A stretch of 64,000 nucleotides of DNA, from contig NZ_NXGV01000002.1 in assembly GCF_002407605.1 (NCBI RefSeq), positions 497,645-561,644 of the forward strand, given 5' to 3'. Every line of letters begins with the position of its first letter. Within the stretch, counting starts at the first letter, position 1. Both the position numbers and the translations under genes were made by a program. Of this stretch, positions 28,268 through 37,246 are shown piece after piece. The notes below the pieces were generated by a model. It worked only from the letters and a program-made list of their open reading frames with translations. It was not told the DNA's origin and did no database searches. Source of the DNA: Marinobacter sp. ANT_B65. GTDB taxonomy: Bacteria > Pseudomonadota > Gammaproteobacteria > Pseudomonadales > Oleiphilaceae.

Positions 28268-28286
28268 GTAATATTCATCATATTAC
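28268..28286. promoter_or_regulatory. Inverted repeat between the channel and the second RND operon
   Basis: GTAATAT (28268-28274) and ATATTAC (28280-28286) form a perfect 7-base inverted repeat with a five-base spacer. It lies about 40 bases before the channel start and about 95 before the RND start. It resembles a dimeric repressor site; the regulator is unknown. Confidence 0.5.
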
Positions 28287-28381
28287 TCTTTATTGTACCC
28301 CGAAGGTGTCTTCCAGAGAGACCATACTGATAACCTCTGTCCTGAGACAGATCTGTATTTAACTTAGCTGGCCAATACACC

Positions 28382-29632
28382 ATGTCCAAACGACTCATAC
28401 CTCTGATTATTCTGGCAGCCGGTGTTCTGGGTTTCCTGTATCTGAAAATGACCCGGCCGGAGCCTGCGCAAGTGAGCGCTACGGAGCGCAGCTGGCGGGT
28501 ACAGGTGCAAGTCGTTGAGCCCGGAGTTCATACACCCGTGTTGCCTTTGTATGGGGAGGTGGTTGCGCCGGAAAAACTGTCGGTGGTGGCTGCTCTGGCC
28601 GGGCGAATAGCAGAACGGCCCGTGGCAGAAGGTCAGCGAGTGAGTTCCGGGGAACTGTTGGTGGCTTTGGATATCCGGGACATTGAGCCGGCACTGGCTC
28701 AGGCGGAGGCCCAGGTGGCCGATCTTGAGGCTCAGATACGCGCTGAACATGTGCGTCATGGCAATGATCAGGCGGCGCTGAAAAGCGAGCAGGCAATTCT
28801 GTCCAATGCCCGCCGGCAGCTGGAACGTACCCAATCCCTGGCAGGCCGTAACCTTGCTTCCCGTGAGAGCCTGGAAAGCGTAACGGATGCAGCGGTGAGA
28901 GCCGAACTTACCGTCAGCATTCGCCAGCGTGCTATCGACGAGCACCCCGCGCGGCTGCAAAGCCTTGACGCCCGACTGGCCCAGGCAGCTGCAACGCTTG
29001 CAACAACGCAGCGTGATGCTGAGCGGTCCCGGGTTACAGCTCCTTTTGACGGTGTTGTAACGGACGTTCAGGTTGCCGTGGGTGATCAGGTGACACAAAA
29101 CCAGAAACTGCTCTCGGTTTATGCCAGCGATGGGCTGGAGCTTCGGGCGAGGGTGCCTAACAGGTATAGAACTGAGCTGATCAGTGCTCTGGAAGAGGGT
29201 GCAGATCTTTATGCTTATGGGGATCGGCGGGAGTTTCGCTTCCGGCTCGGGCGTTTTGCCGGCACCAGTGATCCCGCCGGAACCGAGGCGATCCTTGAGT
29301 TGACCGGAGAGACAGTGGGCTTACGCCCGGGTGCACTGGTACCGGTTAATCTGGAACGACCGGAACGGAGCGGGACCCTGGCCGTTCCGTTCAGTGCCCT
29401 GTATGGGGCAGACAGCGTGTATCTGGTTACAGACGACAACCGCATGCAACGTGTCATTGTGGAGCGTGTGGGCGAAGTAATCTCTGCCAGTGGCGAGCAC
29501 AGTCTTCTGATCGCTGGTGAGGCCCTGAAACCTGGTGCAAGCCTGGTTGTCACTCATCTGCCTAATGCTCTGACAGGGTTGAAGGTAGACATTGCCAGTG
29601 CTGGCGAAGATAAACGGAGCTCTGCTCCATGA
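28382..29632 (+). CDS. RND efflux periplasmic adaptor (second pair)
   Basis: A 416-residue membrane fusion protein anchored by an N-terminal hydrophobic helix (residues 5-22). Lipoyl halves are visible as VAALAGRIAERPVAEGQRV near 63 and SRVTAPFDGVVTDVQVAVGD near 220, with a coiled-coil hairpin of about 120 residues between them, followed by barrel and membrane-proximal domains. It shares little with the first adaptor (different length and anchoring), so the two pairs are not a recent duplication. The stop overlaps the permease start by four bases. Confidence 0.9.
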   Translation: MSKRLIPLIILAAGVLGFLYLKMTRPEPAQVSATERSWRVQVQVVEPGVHTPVLPLYGEVVAPEKLSVVAALAGRIAERPVAEGQRVSSGELLVALDIRDIEPALAQAEAQVADLEAQIRAEHVRHGNDQAALKSEQAILSNARRQLERTQSLAGRNLASRESLESVTDAAVRAELTVSIRQRAIDEHPARLQSLDARLAQAAATLATTQRDAERSRVTAPFDGVVTDVQVAVGDQVTQNQKLLSVYASDGLELRARVPNRYRTELISALEEGADLYAYGDRREFRFRLGRFAGTSDPAGTEAILELTGETVGLRPGALVPVNLERPERSGTLAVPFSALYGADSVYLVTDDNRMQRVIVERVGEVISASGEHSLLIAGEALKPGASLVVTHLPNALTGLKVDIASAGEDKRSSAP

Positions 29633-32600
29633 AGCGCAAAAAAGGCGTTATAGGTTTCTTTGTACATCACAAGGTTGCTGGCAACCTTGTGATGCTGATG
29701 ATGCTGCTTGCCGGCGCACTTGCCCTTACCCGCATGAATATCCAGTTTTTCCCTACATTTGCACTGGACGTGGTCAGTGTACAAGTGGTCTGGAGCGGTG
29801 CCTCTGCAGAAGATGTGGAACAAGGCATAACCAACCCTCTGGAACAGCGCCTGCGTAGTCTGGATGGCCTCAAGAAAATGACCTCCACCTCGGCCCAGAG
29901 CATAGCGTCCATTACTCTCGAATTTGAAGAGGGCACTAACCCGATCACAGCACTGGATGATGTTCGCCAGCAGGTGGATGAGTTCACAAACATGCCGGCT
30001 GACGCTGAGGAGCCTCAGGTTGCCCGGGTTGAGCGCTATGAACCCGTTGCCCGGTTGCTGGTGTTTGGTGACATGGAGCGCAGTGAGCTTCGGGCTCTGG
30101 CCTATCGCTATGAAGATGAGTTGCTGCAAAGAGGTATAGACCGGGTGTCGTTTACCGGATTGCCGGAGCAGCAGATCAGCATTGATGTGCCCGTGGAAAG
30201 GCTGGAGACGCTGGGGTTGTCTCTTGGGCAGATTGCCGACCGGGTGGCTTCGGTTTCACGGGATTTGCCCGCTGGAATTATGGCTCAGCAGGATGCAGCC
30301 CGGGAACTGCGGTCTGTCGAGCAACGGCGCAGCCCGCAGGCATTTGAGACTGTACCTGTGCTCAGCGATGAACGTGTACAGCTGCGCCTCGGGGATATCG
30401 CGACGATTCGGCAGGAAGATCGTGACAGTCAGGTGTCTTTGATGCGCAACGGCTTTCCGGCCATAGAGCTGCAACTCCAGAGAGCGGAAAACGGTAACTC
30501 CCTCGCTGCAGCAAAGGTTCTGGAAGCGTGGCTGGATGATACGCGGGCAACGCTGCCTCCGTCTTTGCAGCTCGAAGTTTACGATGAGTCCTGGCAACTG
30601 CTGAACGACCGTATTTCTCTTTTGACCACCAACGGGCTGAGCGGACTGATTCTTGTGGTCTGTCTGTTGTATCTCTTTCTTCCCGGCCGGGTTGCGCTCT
30701 GGGTTGCAGTCGGGATACCCACCGCCTTTCTTGCCGCTTTGGGAGTGCTCTGGCTGATCGGAGGTTCTATCAACATGATTTCCCTGTTTGCGCTGATTAT
30801 GGCGCTGGGGGTCATTGTGGATGATGCCATTGTGGTCGGCGAAGATGCAGACGCCCATGCCCGTATGGGGGAGGACTCCATCTACGCCTCTGAAGGAGCT
30901 GCCAAGCGCATGGTCTGGCCAGTGTTGGCGTCTTCTCTGACCACTGTTGCTGCCTTCATGCCCCTCCTGGTTGTGGGAGGAGTGATTGGCAACATTCTGG
31001 GCGATATCCCCGTTGTCATGATCTGTGTACTCATTGCCTCGCTGCTGGAGTGTTTCATCGTGCTCCCGTCGCACTTGAGGCATGCATTCAGCCCACGGAA
31101 TTCGGGCAAAGCTGATGCAGAACCGGTACGCCCAAGCCGGAATCCGGTTGTGCGTTTTCGTGACGGTTTTGAACGGCGGTTTGATCATTTTCGTGAGGGG
31201 CCGTTCCGCCGGTTTTCCCGGCGTAGCCTTGAACACCGGGGAATTACCATGGCCAGCGTACTGGCTCTGGCCATCTTCACCGTTGGTTTGCTTGCTGGCG
31301 GGCGTCTTGGCTTCAATTTCTTTCCGACCCCGGAACCTTCAGTGCTCTACGCCAATGTGAGCTTTGTGGCGGGTACAGACAGTGCCACGGTAGACCGCTT
31401 TATGGGTGATATGCAGAAGGCGTTGAATGAGACGGAAGCAGCGCTGGGCGGCAACCTTATTTTACACGCGGTTACCACAGAAGGGGCGACTCTGGGCGCT
31501 GGAGGAAGCTCCCGGTCCGGTGATGAGCAGGGCGCGATCATGATTGAACTGGTGCCCTCGGATCAGCGCCAGATACGCAATCTTGAATTTATCACTGAAT
31601 GGCGTAGTCGTATGATTCTGCCGGCCGGGCTGGATAATCTCGCCATTTCAGAGCGCCAGTCGGGGCCGCCGGGCCGGGATGTGAACGTGCGTCTGACCGG
31701 TGATGACTCAAGAAATCTGAAACTTGCGGCAGAAGAACTGACTCAGGCGTTATCGACCCTGCCCGGTGTACTGGATGTGGAAGATGATATGCCCTGGGGA
31801 CGGGAACAGCTGATTTATCAGGCGAGTGCATACGGCGAAGCCCTGGGTCTTACCACCGCGGATCTTGGCGGCCAGTTACGGGCAGCGTTTGATGGCCGGG
31901 TCGCCCAGATTTACCAGGACGGGAGGGATGAAATCGAGGTGCGGGTTCAGTTGCCGCGGGATCAGCGCGAGCGATTGTCTACCTTTTCCCGTATGACGGT
32001 ACGAGTACCCGATGGGCGCTTCGTGCCTTTGGATCAGGTGATGAATCTTGATCACCGCCAGGGGTTTGAAGCATTACGCCATGCGGATGGCAAGCTGGCT
32101 ATAGAAGTAACCTCAGCCCTCAATACCCGTGTCAGCACCGCGGCACAGATTCTTGAAAGCCTGCAGGCCGACGCGCTGCCGGACATCGCCAGCCGTTTCA
32201 ATGTTCACTACAGTTTTGAGGGCCGGGCAGCGGACCAGCGTGAAACTATTGCGGATATGCAGACCGGCCTGCTGGTGGGCATAGCGTTGATGTATGTGGT
32301 GCTGGTATGGGTGTTTGCATCCTGGAGTCTGCCGCTGATTGTGATGGCGATCATTCCTTTCGCCCTGGTAGGCGCCTTGCTAGGCCACTGGCTGATGGGG
32401 TTGCAGCTTACAGTTTTGTCTCTGTTCGGGCTTTTTGGTCTGGCCGGTATTGTGGTGAATAACGCGATCATTCTGGTGTCTTTCTACAACCAGCAGCGTC
32501 AAAAGGGGCTGGATATCAATCAGGCACTGAACGAAGCTGTGGTTCAGCGGGTGCGTGCTGTATTACTGACATCCCTGACCACAATCGGAGGTTTGCTGCC

Positions 32601-32763
32601 TCTGCTTTTTGAAACCTCCCTGCAGGCTCAGTTTCTGATACCTATGGCGACCTCCATAGCTTTTGGTCTGGGGCTGTCCACGGTACTGGTGCTGCTGGTT
32701 ATTCCGGCTTTGTTATCCTGGCTTGAGCAATTTCGGGAGTGGCGTGCCCGGCCTACCAGGTAA
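29629..32763 (+). CDS. RND efflux permease (second pair)
   Basis: A 1044-residue RND pump with the N-terminal helix, two periplasmic porter loops and twelve membrane segments. TM4 reads GVIVDDAIVVGED, keeping the aspartate pair needed for proton transfer. It belongs to a branch often found as an isolated adaptor-permease pair in marine gammaproteobacteria. ATG overlaps the adaptor stop. The 3' end overlaps the convergent pomB end by 11 bases, and no terminator fits between them, so transcripts from both sides must run into each other's genes. Substrate unknown. Confidence 0.92.
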   Translation: MKRKKGVIGFFVHHKVAGNLVMLMMLLAGALALTRMNIQFFPTFALDVVSVQVVWSGASAEDVEQGITNPLEQRLRSLDGLKKMTSTSAQSIASITLEFEEGTNPITALDDVRQQVDEFTNMPADAEEPQVARVERYEPVARLLVFGDMERSELRALAYRYEDELLQRGIDRVSFTGLPEQQISIDVPVERLETLGLSLGQIADRVASVSRDLPAGIMAQQDAARELRSVEQRRSPQAFETVPVLSDERVQLRLGDIATIRQEDRDSQVSLMRNGFPAIELQLQRAENGNSLAAAKVLEAWLDDTRATLPPSLQLEVYDESWQLLNDRISLLTTNGLSGLILVVCLLYLFLPGRVALWVAVGIPTAFLAALGVLWLIGGSINMISLFALIMALGVIVDDAIVVGEDADAHARMGEDSIYASEGAAKRMVWPVLASSLTTVAAFMPLLVVGGVIGNILGDIPVVMICVLIASLLECFIVLPSHLRHAFSPRNSGKADAEPVRPSRNPVVRFRDGFERRFDHFREGPFRRFSRRSLEHRGITMASVLALAIFTVGLLAGGRLGFNFFPTPEPSVLYANVSFVAGTDSATVDRFMGDMQKALNETEAALGGNLILHAVTTEGATLGAGGSSRSGDEQGAIMIELVPSDQRQIRNLEFITEWRSRMILPAGLDNLAISERQSGPPGRDVNVRLTGDDSRNLKLAAEELTQALSTLPGVLDVEDDMPWGREQLIYQASAYGEALGLTTADLGGQLRAAFDGRVAQIYQDGRDEIEVRVQLPRDQRERLSTFSRMTVRVPDGRFVPLDQVMNLDHRQGFEALRHADGKLAIEVTSALNTRVSTAAQILESLQADALPDIASRFNVHYSFEGRAADQRETIADMQTGLLVGIALMYVVLVWVFASWSLPLIVMAIIPFALVGALLGHWLMGLQLTVLSLFGLFGLAGIVVNNAIILVSFYNQQRQKGLDINQALNEAVVQRVRAVLLTSLTTIGGLLPLLFETSLQAQFLIPMATSIAFGLGLSTVLVLLVIPALLSWLEQFREWRARPTR

Positions 32764-33682
32764 TTGTGCCAGTATCCGTATCCGGACTGACGGGGCGTAT
32801 GTCAATGACAGCCTCGTTCTCGCCGGCCTCTTTTTCAATCAGTTCCCGAAGCCGAACTCCCTGCTCTTCCATGGGGTCGGAGAGATCAATGATGATCTCA
32901 ACGCGGCGATTTTTCGCGCGATTTTCTGCCGATATATTTTCCACCCTGGGTTCGGTATCGGCTAGTCCTTTAACTGCCAGGCGCGTGGGCTCAACATCGC
33001 CGGTAGCCAGCAATACGTTTGCGACAGCGGCTGAACGGGCAGCGGAGAGATCCCAGTTGCTGTAGAAGCGGGATGTTCGTATAGGTATATCGTCGGTGTG
33101 CCCTTCAACCATAAGCTTGCCGGGCATCTCAGCAAGCACTTCTGCCATTTCCAGTAGCAGTCCTTCAAACTCATACGTCAGGTCTGCAGAGCCGGAGGGG
33201 AAGGACCCTTTCTCCTCAACCCGTATAACGATACGGTGCTGATCCTGATCTTTTTCTACGGTAATGCGGCCATCGTCAATGGCCTCCTCAAGAACTTCCT
33301 GAATGCTGGATGTACTGGCCTCAAGGAATTCCTTTGCAGCTGCTTCCAGCGCCTCGTCTGTAGGGCTTTTCAGGGTCTGCAGCTCGGGTTGCTGATCAGT
33401 TGTGGTTTGCTTTACTTCGTTGACCAGCGTGGGCTCGGGAGGCGCGGGCGAAAACTTGTCGAAAATCGGACTGGTGCCCTGGGGGATTTCGAGTGCCGGT
33501 ACATCACGCTGGACGCCGAACGCTTTTGAGAGCTCACCAGCAATCTGTTTGAACTTCATTGCGTCAATTTCGGAAAACGACAACAGAAGCACAAAGAAAC
33601 ACATCAACAGTGACATCAGGTCGGCAAAGGTCACAACCCAGGCCGGAATGCCCGGTTTTTCCTCTTCTGGCATCTCGTCCAT
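32753..33682 (-). CDS. pomB: Sodium-driven flagellar stator protein PomB
   Basis: The 309-residue MotB-family subunit has a short cytoplasmic tail, one membrane helix PAWVVTFADLMSLLMCFFVL (residues 13-32) with the ion-carrying Asp21, a plug/linker region, and a C-terminal OmpA-like peptidoglycan-binding domain (GHTDDIPI, NRRVEI). The helix and the following SEIDAMKFKQIAG match Vibrio PomB closely as I recall it, pointing to sodium rather than protons. It follows pomA after five bases. With pomA it forms the stator ring that powers the polar flagellar motor. Confidence 0.93.
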   Translation of the reverse strand: MDEMPEEEKPGIPAWVVTFADLMSLLMCFFVLLLSFSEIDAMKFKQIAGELSKAFGVQRDVPALEIPQGTSPIFDKFSPAPPEPTLVNEVKQTTTDQQPELQTLKSPTDEALEAAAKEFLEASTSSIQEVLEEAIDDGRITVEKDQDQHRIVIRVEEKGSFPSGSADLTYEFEGLLLEMAEVLAEMPGKLMVEGHTDDIPIRTSRFYSNWDLSAARSAAVANVLLATGDVEPTRLAVKGLADTEPRVENISAENRAKNRRVEIIIDLSDPMEEQGVRLRELIEKEAGENEAVIDIRPVSPDTDTGTITW

Positions 33683-33687
33683 GGGGC

Positions 33688-34464
33688 TTATCCGCTGGTG
33701 GCCTCTGCATCAGGCGCTTTGTCTCGCTTGTTCGGGGGCAGGTAGCTGGAAAGCATCTGTTCGATAATACGCGGGTTTGTGCCCTGCTGAATGGCCACCA
33801 ATGCATCGGTGTAAAGCATTTGCAGGCGAGCCTCTTCGGTCATGCGCAGGGAAAGTTTGTCCGCAATCGGGGTGGCGATCATGGTCGCAATCATCGCACC
33901 GTACAGGGTGGTAAGCAGAGCAACAGCCATTGCCGGCCCGATGGACTTCGGGTCTTCCATGTTAGAGAGCATCTGTACCAGACCAATCAGCGTGCCGATC
34001 ATGCCCATTGCGGGTGCCACGTCTGCCATGGCCATAAATACCTTGGAGCCTGAGCGGTTGCGGTCCAGAGTCATCAGGCGTTCCTTGTCCAGGAGCTGTT
34101 TGATGGTTTCGCTGGTCTGGCCATCGACCAGCATCTGGATACCGCTATTCAGGAAAGGAGAAGCGACGTCCCGCCCTTCAAGCCCCAGCGCCCCTTCTTT
34201 TCGGGCAATGTTCGCAACTTCCACAAGCTCTTCAATACTGGCCTGGGTTTCCGGAAGTTTGAATTTGAAGGCCCGGGCAGCCGCTTTAAAGGCGCCGAGG
34301 AACTGCGGAATGCTGAATTTGGCGAGCACAACCAGCATTGTCCCGCCAACAACGATCAGCAGTGATGCAGAGTTGAGGAAAACATCGGGGGCCGCACCAA
34401 GAACAACGGCGGTTACGATAAGTAAGATGGCGCCAAGAAGGCCTATCAGTGTGGCGAAATCCAC
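33688..34464 (-). CDS. pomA: Sodium-driven flagellar stator protein PomA
   Basis: The 258-residue MotA-family subunit has four membrane segments and the conserved DVAPAMGMIGTLIGLV and MAVALLTTLYGA blocks in the last two. Charged residues in the cytoplasmic loop (around 85-125) would contact FliG in the rotor. The start is GTG, with GGAG five bases upstream; an overlapping ATG is out of frame. PomA and PomB together couple sodium entry to torque. No other flagellar gene is in the window, which is usual for this pair. Confidence 0.93.
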   Translation of the reverse strand: MDFATLIGLLGAILLIVTAVVLGAAPDVFLNSASLLIVVGGTMLVVLAKFSIPQFLGAFKAAARAFKFKLPETQASIEELVEVANIARKEGALGLEGRDVASPFLNSGIQMLVDGQTSETIKQLLDKERLMTLDRNRSGSKVFMAMADVAPAMGMIGTLIGLVQMLSNMEDPKSIGPAMAVALLTTLYGAMIATMIATPIADKLSLRMTEEARLQMLYTDALVAIQQGTNPRIIEQMLSSYLPPNKRDKAPDAEATSG

Positions 34465-34530
34465 ATGTTCTCCGGGACGTTTGACGATTTATAGTGAAGG
34501 CGGTCAGATTACCTGTAGTTCATAATTCAA

Positions 34531-34950
34531 TCAATCCGCTTGTGCTGATTGCCCGGCGTCTTTTTTGACCTCTTTCCAGGCTGCGTACTTGTGCAGGTCA
34601 GACTCGACCAGCTTCAAACATAGTGCAACCACGCCCGCATCGTCCAGAAAACCAAAGCCAATAATGAGGTCGGGAATAAAATCCAAGGGATTCATCACAT
34701 AAATAAGTGCCCCTGCAACCGCGGCAATGCTTTTCCAGGGAATGTCTCTGTAACTTCCGTTCCAGTAGTCCCTGAGCATGGAAAACATCAGTTTGATATC
34801 GGCACTGAACCGGTTCAGTTTACCACTGTTTTTGACCTTTTCTTCAATAGCCCGCTGTCGCTCGAGCAATGTCTCCAGGTCGGCGCGGTTTACTTTCTCT
34901 GCCTCGGCATCTAGTTGTTCCTGCGCTTTCTTCTGGCTGAACAAAGCCAT
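34531..34950 (-). CDS. YkvA-family DUF1232 protein
   Basis: A 139-residue protein of unknown function. The C-terminal half has the DUF1232 signature NPLDFIPDLIIGFGFLDDAG, preceded by a hydrophobic stretch (SIAAVAGALIYVM), so membrane association is likely. The N-terminal 50 residues are charged and helical. ATG at 34950 with AGGA nine bases upstream is preferred to a TTG two codons earlier. It lies 66 bases upstream of pomA in the same direction; a link to motility is not established. Confidence 0.85.
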   Translation of the reverse strand: MALFSQKKAQEQLDAEAEKVNRADLETLLERQRAIEEKVKNSGKLNRFSADIKLMFSMLRDYWNGSYRDIPWKSIAAVAGALIYVMNPLDFIPDLIIGFGFLDDAGVVALCLKLVESDLHKYAAWKEVKKDAGQSAQAD

Positions 34951-35258
34951 GAACAAGTGTCCTCTCTTGATTTAGTGGGATAATCCAGACTAATAATGTC
35001 ACGAAATGAGCTGGTATGCTGCACCAACTGCACGCGATGCGAAAAGACGTAAAAATCCGGACGGAGCTCTCCGGTTATCTGGAGAAAGGTGAAATTCGGC
35101 CGGAAAAGACCACCAAGGTCTTTGAATTGGTGCGTGAAAGCAGGAGCGTCAGCTCTGTGATAAATTTCACACCATCTGTCTGATGAGCTTGGGCTGTGGA
35201 TACGAAGAATCTGTAATGTGATTTCTTCGGGACGAGTGGATAAAGAGGCCTTTTTATT
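34951..35258. other. Intergenic region between divergent genes
   Basis: These 308 bases separate the DUF1232 gene from the reductase gene. Frames read through here on the minus strand have no ribosome site and no recognisable motif. AAGAGG ten bases before the ATG at 35259 is the reductase ribosome site. I see no convincing RNA gene, terminator or strong palindrome. Confidence 0.6.
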
Positions 35259-36203
35259 ATGCTGAATATACTCATGATTGGCGCCGGGGGGATTGGTGGT
35301 TATTACGGCGCAAGGCTGGCTGAGGCGGGACACCGGGTTGTGCTTACGGCTCGTGGCGAGCATCTTGCTGCCCTGCAGAAAAAGGGCCTGACCGTTCACT
35401 ACGAAGGACGAGTGATGGAGTGCCAGGTGCCTGCTGTTGATCACACAACCCTGGTGCAGAACTATCAGTCTGGCGATTTTGATGTGATTGTCATTGCTCT
35501 CAAATCCACTGCGACAAAAGCCGTGCTGGATGAGCTAAGCCCCTGGCTGGGGCAAAGTGATGTGTTGGTTTTGTCGTTGCAGAATGGAGTAGATAACGAA
35601 CCCATGATTGCCCGGGCACTTGGTGAAAGCCGTGTTCTGGGTGGGTTAGCGGTACGTATTGGCGGCCATATTGTTGAGCCAGGAGTCGTGGAAGCCGAAG
35701 GCGTTGCCCAGATTGTTATGGGTGAGTGGCCTTCTGTACCAGAGGCACAGGATGCCCGGCGCCCGGTACTGGAAATCCTGCAGAATGCTTTTGACAAGGC
35801 AGGCATTCCTGCAACGGTTTCAGACAACATTCGCTACGAGCTATGGCGTAAGCTTGTGATCAATAATGGTGTTAATCCGATCTCTGCATTGACAGGTCTG
35901 GATACACAAAGCCTGACCCGGCACCCCCGGTTCAGCCACGTTGTGTACGGCATGATGGCAGAGACTGCCGCTGCTGCAAAAGCTGATGGACTTGAGCTCA
36001 GCAAGGACGACGTTGACGAGATGTTCGCCCTGATCAGCAGCTTTAACGCGATCAAAACCTCCATGCTGGTTGATAAAGAAAAAGGCCGCCCCCTGGAACT
36101 GGACAGCATCGCGGGGGCTGTACTCCGCCGTTCTGAAAAACTCGGTATTGATGCCCCCTACACAATTACCGTCAATGCCCTTCTGGAACACGGGTTGGGC
36201 TAG
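35259..36203 (+). CDS. 2-dehydropantoate 2-reductase family protein
   Basis: A 314-residue NADPH-dependent reductase of the ApbA/PanE family. The N-terminal Rossmann fold has GAGGIGGYYGARLAEAG at residues 8-24, and the C-terminal helical domain contains LWRKLVINNGVNPISAL with the expected catalytic lysine. PanE makes pantoate for coenzyme A, but genomes often hold several paralogues with other 2-oxoacid substrates, so I do not assign panE. The stop codon shares CTAG with the stop of the convergent OmpA-like gene. Confidence 0.85.
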   Translation: MLNILMIGAGGIGGYYGARLAEAGHRVVLTARGEHLAALQKKGLTVHYEGRVMECQVPAVDHTTLVQNYQSGDFDVIVIALKSTATKAVLDELSPWLGQSDVLVLSLQNGVDNEPMIARALGESRVLGGLAVRIGGHIVEPGVVEAEGVAQIVMGEWPSVPEAQDARRPVLEILQNAFDKAGIPATVSDNIRYELWRKLVINNGVNPISALTGLDTQSLTRHPRFSHVVYGMMAETAAAAKADGLELSKDDVDEMFALISSFNAIKTSMLVDKEKGRPLELDSIAGAVLRRSEKLGIDAPYTITVNALLEHGLG

Positions 36204-37246
36204 CGGTCCGTCAGTTTTATTTCTATGCGCCGGTTTTTCCGCAAGGCTGCCGGCGTGGCACCATCTGCTACCGGGAAGAACTCACCAAAGCCTGCTGCCA
36301 CCATGCGGTTTTCGGGCACGCTCCGGGCAGCCAGGTAGCGCACGACTGCCACAGCGCGAGCAGTTGACAGTTCCCAGTTAGAGGGAAACTGCGGTGTGTT
36401 GATGGGAATCAGATCGGTATGGCCATCAATGCGCAGAATCCACTCAAGATCTGCGGGGATGGTTTTGACCACCTCCAGCAACACTTTGGCCAGTTTGTCG
36501 AGCTCCTGCTTACCTTCCGGGCCCAGGCGGGCGGAACCGGATGCAAACAAAAGCTCGGAAGGCAAAAGAAAACGATCACCGACAATGCGGATGTTTTCAT
36601 TGGCGGCCAGGATGTCTCGCAGCCTTGCGAAGAATTCAGACTGGTACTGTTCCAGTTCGTTGACCCGCTCAGCCAAAAGAGTATTGAGGCGTCTGCTGAC
36701 ATTTTCCAGTTCCCCCTCTTTGTCTGCCGTCATTTCTTTCTGCAGCTTGAGTGCAGCGGTTATTTGTTGCAGCTGGTTCTGGAGTGATGCGATCTGACTG
36801 GACAGTTGCAGGATCATGTTCTGCTGGCTGGCAGAGAGTTCATCCTTGTCGTCCAGCTCCTGATTCATGTTCGCCAGCCTTTCTGCCCGGGCTTCGGCAT
36901 CAGCGGTCTGCTGCATTAACCGGTTGCGGGAAGCCTCCAGGCGTTGTTGCAGTTCTTCATTTTGGGCCAGGCTGTCGCTGAAGTTGTTCTGAACGGAGAG
37001 CATTTGCTGCTCCAGGGCTTCTGTTTTGCTTTGTTCCAGCCCCAGGAGTTGAGAAATTTCGCTCAGCCTCTGGTTCAGGCGAGCCAGTTCAGAATTACGG
37101 TCAGAAAGGGTCTGCGACAGGAACAGCTGGCTGACTACATAGATCAGCAGCATGAAGATAACCAGCATTAGCAGGGCGGAGAGCGCGTCTACGTACCCTG
37201 GCCAGACGTTGGTGGTGCTCCGGCTTCGGCGTCTGGATCCGATCAT
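36200..37246 (-). CDS. MotB/OmpA-like stator subunit with coiled coil (orphan pair)
   Basis: The 348-residue protein has a basic N-terminus, one membrane helix (about residues 21-43) entered by Asp20 in the position of the ion-carrying aspartate of MotB, then about 150 residues of heptad-rich coiled coil rich in Gln, Leu and Glu, and a C-terminal OmpA-like peptidoglycan-binding domain (GHTDLIPI, NRRIEI). It overlaps the upstream MotA/ExbB-like gene by four bases. The pair looks like an ion-driven motor anchored in the cell wall, but it is neither PomAB nor ExbBD/TolQR. Function unknown. Confidence 0.82.
   Translation of the reverse strand: MIGSRRRSRSTTNVWPGYVDALSALLMLVIFMLLIYVVSQLFLSQTLSDRNSELARLNQRLSEISQLLGLEQSKTEALEQQMLSVQNNFSDSLAQNEELQQRLEASRNRLMQQTADAEARAERLANMNQELDDKDELSASQQNMILQLSSQIASLQNQLQQITAALKLQKEMTADKEGELENVSRRLNTLLAERVNELEQYQSEFFARLRDILAANENIRIVGDRFLLPSELLFASGSARLGPEGKQELDKLAKVLLEVVKTIPADLEWILRIDGHTDLIPINTPQFPSNWELSTARAVAVVRYLAARSVPENRMVAAGFGEFFPVADGATPAALRKNRRIEIKLTDR

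Noticed and set aside
30256-31236. Long minus-strand open frame inside the second RND permease gene
   Set aside because: It is a codon-bias shadow of the plus-strand permease, which has complete family motifs throughout.
34911-35444. 177-residue minus-strand open frame
   Set aside because: It overlaps the reductase gene and the DUF1232 start on other frames, has no ribosome site and no recognisable domain.
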